This document shows positions 62,711 through 64,000 of a stretch of DNA of 64,000 nt, piece after piece. The translations under genes and the position numbers were made by a program. The stretch lies in assembly GCA_964019425.1 (NCBI GenBank), contig OZ025792.1, positions 992,001 through 1,056,000 on the forward strand, written 5' to 3'. How positions within the stretch are numbered: the first letter of the stretch is position 1; every line of letters starts with the position of its first letter. The notes under the pieces are model-generated. The model searched no databases. It worked only from the letters and a program-made list of their open reading frames with translations, and had not been told where the DNA came from. The stretch comes from Flectonema sp. DT1601 (Eukaryota; Euglenozoa; Diplonemea; Diplonemida; Diplonemidae).

Positions 62711-63444
62711 GTAAGATGGAAATCAAATAACTTGCCGCGTGAAAACTTACCAATGCAATTTCAATTAAAATAAAAATAAATAAAAAGCTGCAACTTGTTC
62801 AAGAAACCGAAACTGAACCACCAAAAAATTACAACAGAAGTACTCTTAATAAAAGACAGTACTGAACTACAACGACGATAAATCAAATCACTATGGCGGT
62901 GAGCAAACAAAAGAAGAAAAAAAACGAAACCTTAGGGGATAACTTGATAAAAGTAACTTGAAACTGGCTAAAACAAAAATAGGGACACAAATTATCATCC
63001 TGCGCTTCAACTAATTAATTGACAACACAGTTCGGCCAGAGTCATAAAACAATTGAGGAAAGATAAATAGAAATTAATAAAAAAAGAATAAGAGAACACC
63101 GCAAAGTGCCAACCAAATAAAACCCATAACAAAATGAACCTGTACCCTTGATCACTACCATGCGACGTATGAATGTCGAGGAAAGATAAAAAACTGAGAG
63201 CAGATGCAAACAAGAAATACAAAACTGAAGGCCTCGCGCAAGAATAAAAAAAAGAAAAGCATAGGCAACAGCAGCCCCAAGGTTACAACATCGGGTTTTA
63301 CCTTCCCATTTCCTCCAGGGTATTAAAAACGCTCGTGTCAAAGTGAGAAACGGGGCGTGTGACCGTAACAATTCAGCCATAGCTCAAAAAACAACTCGAA
63401 CTTTAGAGACTTGGGGCAGCAAACAAAGAACAGCAGTATGATAA

Positions 63445-64000
63445 CTAAATTTCAATTATCTTGGAATTTCTCTTCTTATCCAGGAATTCTTGTTTCATTA
63501 AAGAAAGCTCTAAAGAAGCTTCCCCTGTTGGTAAATTCCTCATCGTCAACACTGAACCAGAATTCGATGTCCTTGAAAACGAAGCCAACGGATGCATCGA
63601 TGGCAACGGCGACAACGCATCACTCATCGACAATCCCAAACTCGATCTCATCGGCATTGACTCGCTTACTACAGAAGTCTCATCAAGCTTCTTATTCTTT
63701 TCCCAATGTCTTTGTTGTACTCGAGTTCGAATACCCTTGCACAGAATGTATCCTTCAACAAGAACATCAATTCCTGACTTAACTATTAAAATAATTACCG
63801 AAGCAAATAACAAAGTAGAAGCGACTTCGAAAACGTAGTGTCCGGTGTTCTCTTCGTAGTAACCTGCTGCCATGCAGAAAAGAGCAGCCGCCTGGAGACC
63901 GAGGAGGACGAAGTCGACAGTGCTGTCACGTGCTCGACAGTGCGGCCACAGAATTGCTTCGAGTACAAGGAGAATTAGAAAGAGAAATCCTTCAAAAAGT
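63445..64000 (-). CDS. Second copy of stalked multipass surface protein (5' part beyond window)
   Basis: The frame is open from the stop at 63445 to the window end and encodes the last ~184 residues. It is closely similar to the C-terminus of the protein at 54844-57987: the last two or three membrane helices (FLFLILLVLEAILWP, FVLLGLQAAALFCMAAG, ASVIILIVKSGIDVLV), the basic loop RTRVQQRHWEKNKK and the Ser-rich tail ending RNSKIIEI. Length changes against the first copy are whole codons (for example SPLPLPSVHP versus SPLPSMHP), so the copy looks functional and under protein-level constraint. Its 3' flank is duplicated too, so the gene was copied as part of the large block. Confidence 0.9.
   Translation of the reverse strand, partial: LFEGFLFLILLVLEAILWPHCRARDSTVDFVLLGLQAAALFCMAAGYYEENTGHYVFEVASTLLFASVIILIVKSGIDVLVEGYILCKGIRTRVQQRHWEKNKKLDETSVVSESMPMRSSLGLSMSDALSPLPSMHPLASFSRTSNSGSVLTMRNLPTGEASLELSLMKQEFLDKKRNSKIIEI

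Larger units (their letters stand above)
57988..63444. other. 5.5-kb repeat-rich region between stalked-protein genes
   Basis: No gene is supported. It is built from duplicated blocks also found at 51848-54843, interrupted by the terminal-repeat element 58861-60250, by copy-B-specific DNA at ~60400-60790 and 61112-61396, and by a local duplication with a GA-rich microsatellite at 62338-62710. The left end includes the upstream region and probable acceptor (58001) of the gene at 54844; the right end is the 3' flank of its second copy. Confidence 0.65.

Overview
The window looks like nuclear DNA of an AT-rich, free-living or parasitic protist. The intergenic DNA is full of long homopolymer runs and dispersed repeats, and the genes are long and almost intron-free. 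Every well-supported gene (18 entries, including two partial genes and one remnant) lies on the minus strand. Most start codons follow a pyrimidine-rich stretch ending in AG by about 12-62 nt, as at trans-splice acceptors in polycistronic units. One gene carries a 76-nt GT...AG cis-intron. One-way gene order, likely trans-splicing, scarce introns, dual-acylated proteins, receptor-type cyclase relatives and Pro/Thr-stalked multipass surface proteins together suggest Euglenozoa (bodonid or diplonemid type). That placement is an inference of moderate confidence; the spliced-leader RNA gene itself is not visible here.

Layout. 1-1781: the 5' end of a small coiled-coil protein gene and a multipass membrane protein gene. 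1782-7924: gene-poor DNA with poly(A) runs, a structured repeat and a possible small RNA. 7925-17784: two paralogous receptors with a class III cyclase-like domain, separated by 4.3 kb of gene-poor repeat DNA that holds an 11-bp A-tract array. 17988-30956: a nearly perfect 5.54-kb tandem array carrying three copies of an Old Yellow Enzyme gene, two intact MetE (cobalamin-independent methionine synthase) genes and a 15-codon MetE remnant. 31878-50120: a compact seven-gene minus-strand cluster (phospho-motif coiled-coil protein, ubiquitin-like/ankyrin protein, lipid-anchored beta-helix-like protein with the cis-intron, 3142-residue ankyrin protein, small single-span membrane protein, possibly myristoylated propeller-like protein). 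50121-64000: a mosaic duplication of about 8.6 kb around a secreted/multipass protein with a long PTA(I/V) stalk; the second copy of that gene runs off the window end. A 1.39-kb terminal-repeat element sits in this region.

The MetE and OYE genes are visibly G+C-rich at third positions while their neighbours are A+T-rich. The array units differ almost only in microsatellite lengths, yet the sequence upstream of the outermost OYE copy is homologous but diverged. This fits concerted evolution of an older amplification, or a very recent expansion. The cluster 31878-50120 combines ankyrin, ubiquitin-like and lipid-anchored proteins and may serve the membrane skeleton or protein turnover, but no pathway can be assigned from sequence alone.
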